Assembly (NCBI GenBank): GCA_016869195.1
Contig: VGET01000004.1
Location: forward strand, 1-42,982
From: Alphaproteobacteria bacterium
GTDB taxonomy: Bacteria; Pseudomonadota; Alphaproteobacteria; UBA828
Length of the DNA stretch: 42,982 nucleotides
Reading direction: 5' to 3'
The notes beneath the pieces were generated by a model. The model saw only the letters and a program-made list of their open reading frames with translations. It had not been told where the DNA came from and searched no databases. Of this stretch, positions 40,369-42,982 are shown one piece after another. Each line of letters opens with the position of its first letter. Position 1 is the first letter of the stretch. A program made the translations under genes and the position numbers.

Positions 40369-42437
40369 GGCGCGAGCAGATAGTTGTGCAGCGCCGTCAC
40401 CTCGGCACGCATCTTGGGATAGACGACGATGGTTGTGGTTGGCTCCTCTATGATCGCGGGGCCCTCGATCCGCGCGCCGACACCGAGCGAGGCGCCGAGA
40501 AAAATGGGCGTGTCGACCCGCCCGAGCCCGCTGAAATAGGCGTTGCTGTGCCGGTCCGGCTTCGGCGCGTGGCGCGCGCCCGTGGCCGCGGCAACGAGCT
40601 TCGGCTTATCGAGGTGCGCGGTCAGGCGCCCCTTCCAGTTCATGCATTCGAGGTGCGAGGCCGGGTCCTTCACGGCGTAGAGCCGCTCATGGATCTCGTT
40701 GAAGCTGTTGCGCAGGGTCGTGACATCAGCCTCACCATTGAAGCGGCGCATGGGCAGCGGAATTTCCATCTCCCATTGTTGCGCGAGATAGCGCGCCTCG
40801 ACGAAATATTCGCGTGTGAACGACGCGATGCCGCGCGCGCGCAGCTCCCGCTCGAAGCCGTCGAGCCGCTGATCGATGCCGTCGAGCACGCCATTGGCGG
40901 CGGCGAAATCGAAGAAACCGGTATGCGCGTAGCGCGACTGGCTGAACTCACCGACGATATCCGAGAACTGCGCGCCGCAGGCCGAGAGCGCGCCCGCGGT
41001 GCGCGGCAATAGCACGCGATCGCAGCCGAGCGCGCTTGCGATCAGCATGATGTTGAGCCCCGCCGCGCCGCCGCCCGCGACCAAGAGGCTCTCGCGCGGG
41101 TTGACGCCGTCATTCACCGTGATGTCCTGGATCGCGGCAATCATGGTTTCGCTCGACAGCGTGATGATCGCGGCGGCAGCCTCATCCAGCGACTTTCCGA
41201 TCCGGCTCGCGACGCGCTCGACCGCGCGCGCGGCCGCTTCCCGATCCAGCGCCATGCGCCCACCGAGGAAGTGCCGGGGGTCGATATGGCCGAGCACGAC
41301 GGCCGCATCGGTGACGGTCGGCTCCGTGCCGCCGCGGCCATAGCAGGCGGGGCCGGGCTCAGAGCCCGCGCTCTGCGGGCCGACGCGGAGGAGCCCGCCG
41401 GCATCGAGCCAAGCGATCGAGCCGCCGCCGGCACCGACGCTCCTGACATCGACCGAGGCCATGCCGAGATTATGGCCGGTGTACATGGGGCCGAGCCAGG
41501 TCTCGCGCGTGTATTTCACGAGCCCGCCGCGCACGAGGCTCACGTCGAATGTGGTGCCGCCGGAATCGACCACGATGACATCGCGGCCGAGGCCCTCGGC
41601 CTCCGCATAGGAGACTCCGGCGCGCGGCGCCATGGCCGGTCCCGACTTCACCATGTAGATCGGGCGCAGGATCACGTCATCGACGTGCATCACGCCGCCG
41701 CCCGAACTCGAGATCAGAAGCTCGCCCTTGAAGCCGGCACCGGCGAGATCATCGCGCAGCCCCCGCAGATGCTCCTGCATCAGGGGCTTCAGCGAGGCAT
41801 CGATCGCGGTCGAGGACGCGCGCGGATATTCGCGAATGATCGGGTTCAGCTGGTGCGAGAGCGTGTAGGGCACGCCCGGCAGGATCCGCTCGATCATCGC
41901 CCCGACCTTCATCTCATGCGCCGGGTTGGCGATCGACCAGAGGAGACACACCGCAAGCGCCTCGACGCGCTTCTTCTTGAGCGCCTCGAGCTTGGACGCA
42001 AGGTCCGCTCTATCGAGCGGCGTCACGATGCCACCTTCGGAATCGATGCGCTCGATCACCTGGGCGGTCAGGCGGCGCGGCACATAGGGTGGCGGCATCT
42101 CGATATCGAGCTGCATCGCGTTCAGCTTGCCACCCTGGCGATAGACCAGAATGTCGGGAAAGCCAGCGGTGACCAGGAAGCCGGTTTTCGCGACTTTGCT
42201 CTGCACGATCGCGTTGGTGGCGCGTGTGGTGCCGTAGATCAACACGTCGGCGCCGGCGATCAGCGCGTCATAGGCGATGTCCATATTGCGCGCGGCATCC
42301 TTCAGCGCCTCGGAGAGCCCGCCAAAGCTGCGCCCCGGCGTGGTCAACGCCTTGCCGAGCGTGAGCTGGCCGGCATGATCCGCCACCACCACATCGGTGA
42401 ACGTGCCGCCCGTATCAACCGCGATCCGATAGACCAT
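40365..42437 (-). CDS. Hydantoinase/oxoprolinase A-type ATPase
   Basis: The 690-aa protein is of the HyuA/5-oxoprolinase A/acetone carboxylase beta-like family, ATP-dependent enzymes that open or carboxylate cyclic amides and ketones. It has the N-terminal ASKHA phosphate loop AVDTGGTFTDVVVADHAG, the second SSGGGVMHVDDVI, VIVVDSGGTTFDVSLVRGG, and AGSEPGPACYGRGG. The ATG at 42437 has GAGGAG upstream; an extension to 42503 lacks homology and overlaps the previous gene. The usual HyuB partner is not next to it in this window, which is unusual for the family. The substrate is unknown. Confidence 0.9.
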   Translation of the reverse strand: MVYRIAVDTGGTFTDVVVADHAGQLTLGKALTTPGRSFGGLSEALKDAARNMDIAYDALIAGADVLIYGTTRATNAIVQSKVAKTGFLVTAGFPDILVYRQGGKLNAMQLDIEMPPPYVPRRLTAQVIERIDSEGGIVTPLDRADLASKLEALKKKRVEALAVCLLWSIANPAHEMKVGAMIERILPGVPYTLSHQLNPIIREYPRASSTAIDASLKPLMQEHLRGLRDDLAGAGFKGELLISSSGGGVMHVDDVILRPIYMVKSGPAMAPRAGVSYAEAEGLGRDVIVVDSGGTTFDVSLVRGGLVKYTRETWLGPMYTGHNLGMASVDVRSVGAGGGSIAWLDAGGLLRVGPQSAGSEPGPACYGRGGTEPTVTDAAVVLGHIDPRHFLGGRMALDREAAARAVERVASRIGKSLDEAAAAIITLSSETMIAAIQDITVNDGVNPRESLLVAGGGAAGLNIMLIASALGCDRVLLPRTAGALSACGAQFSDIVGEFSQSRYAHTGFFDFAAANGVLDGIDQRLDGFERELRARGIASFTREYFVEARYLAQQWEMEIPLPMRRFNGEADVTTLRNSFNEIHERLYAVKDPASHLECMNWKGRLTAHLDKPKLVAAATGARHAPKPDRHSNAYFSGLGRVDTPIFLGASLGVGARIEGPAIIEEPTTTIVVYPKMRAEVTALHNYLLAP

Positions 42438-42444
42438 CGTCTCC

Positions 42445-42982
42445 TCACCCCGACCGCGGCCGCTCGCCATAGAGAAGCGTGAGATTGAGGCGGCGGTCCG
42501 CATACGACGGGCGAAAGTCGTATGGAAGGGTTTCGTGAATCAAGCGGGAATCGAAGATCACGGCGCGATTGCGACGATAGGGTACGTCGATCGGCGGGCG
42601 GGCAGCCGCTCTGGCGAGCGCCATCAGCCGCTCGGGCCCGCGATTATAGTCATCGAAGCCCCAATCGGCCGGCACCGGCACGGGGTAGAGCCGAAGGCCG
42701 CCCGAGGTTCCTGGGGTTCGCGCGTCATCGGGCGTGAGCCAGAGATTGATGTTCACCGTGGCGTCATCCGCGTGTGGGCGCGTGCCGGTACCGCCCGGCT
42801 GATATTTGAAGGCCCAGAGTTGCGCCAGTGGATGGGGCCCGAGCAGCGCCGGCAACGCAGACCGAAGTTCCTTTGCGAAGCGCACCAGCACCGGTGCGTC
42901 GAAGCCGTCGTGCAAATAGGCGCCGAGATAGCCGCCGGCCTCCTTGCAGTCGAACCAGATTGTGGCCTCGAGGCAGAAACGG
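42445..42982 (-). CDS. 2OG-Fe(II) oxygenase-like protein, 5' end outside the window
   Basis: The visible part (about 178 residues) is the C-terminal half of a jelly-roll 2-oxoglutarate/Fe(II) oxygenase-like protein. It has the HxD iron ligand pair in RPHADDATVNINLW, TSGGLRLYPVPVPADWGFDD, and the distal His with a following basic residue in FDSRLIHETLPYDFRP then RRLNLTLLYGER. The frame stays open through the right edge at 42982, so the start lies outside. The stop is 7 nt from the hydantoinase-A-like start, so the two are probably in one operon. Related proteins sometimes carry TPR repeats in their N-terminal part (recalled). Confidence 0.78.
   Translation of the reverse strand, partial: RFCLEATIWFDCKEAGGYLGAYLHDGFDAPVLVRFAKELRSALPALLGPHPLAQLWAFKYQPGGTGTRPHADDATVNINLWLTPDDARTPGTSGGLRLYPVPVPADWGFDDYNRGPERLMALARAAARPPIDVPYRRNRAVIFDSRLIHETLPYDFRPSYADRRLNLTLLYGERPRSG

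Noticed and set aside
41271-42482. 403-codon plus-strand frame opposite the hydantoinase-A-like gene
   Set aside because: It is antisense to a clearly conserved gene, His/Arg/Asp-rich as expected for a shadow.
1-42982. CRISPR array, tRNA or rRNA genes, prophage or transposase
   Set aside because: No regularly spaced repeats, cloverleaf, rRNA segments, phage structural genes or transposase motifs were seen on either strand.

Overview
The window is gene-dense, high-GC chromosomal DNA from an alphaproteobacterium, most likely of the Rhodospirillales or a neighbouring order. This placement is inferred from gene content. The genes used are the cell-cycle factors TrcR (DUF1013) and RcdA (DUF1465), COQ9, aerobic cobaltochelatase cobS/cobT next to a DnaJ-like gene and bolA, the xerD-accA and aroK-aroB blocks, and many small alphaproteobacterial DUF families. 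I see no prophage, transposase, CRISPR array, rRNA or tRNA. Most of the window is conserved core with a few accessory genes between the blocks.

Layout. 0-8 kb: secA (+), an SMP-30 family gene (-), then a four-gene minus-strand operon of small membrane protein, 605-aa exported protein, xerD and accA. 8-17 kb: divergent aroK-aroB-CNNM transporter (+), an AEC transporter and a DUF2889 gene (+), bolA (-), then DnaJ-like, cobS and cobT (+). 17-22 kb: an exported orphan (-), dienelactone hydrolase (-), a phytase-like esterase gene (+), rpsU (-), and def-COQ9 (+). 22-27 kb: a class III cyclase/TolB/TPR gene with two frameshifts (+), purE-purK (-), and a frameshifted GGDEF gene (+). 27-33 kb: two DUF465 genes on either side of ubiX, then hldE (-), a CoA-transferase and an acyl-CoA synthetase (+). 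33-37 kb: two tandem receiver-like paralogues (+), trcR (-), a quinone oxidoreductase (-) and DUF1192 (+). 37-43 kb: a probable small RNA, an alanine-zipper lipoprotein (+), an L,D-transpeptidase (-), rcdA (+), and a minus-strand operon of 2OG-Fe(II) oxygenase (cut by the window end), hydantoinase-A-like protein and sulfurtransferase.

Three families of palindromic repeats occur in six intergenic spacers. Four of these lie between convergent gene ends, and the repeats border several of the genes that look accessory. Three single-base losses are seen in two signalling genes, which are either pseudogenes or hold sequence errors.

I did not find a clear new multi-gene system. The best leads are: a probable alpha-r14/suhB-type small RNA with its own promoter and terminator at about 37.47-37.54 kb; three TGTGTC-N4-GACACA palindromes in front of the exported orphan gene near 18.5 kb; a likely CTG start codon for the 605-aa protein; the tandem receiver-like paralogues with a rebuilt acidic pocket; and a GGDEF protein that reads GGNEF.
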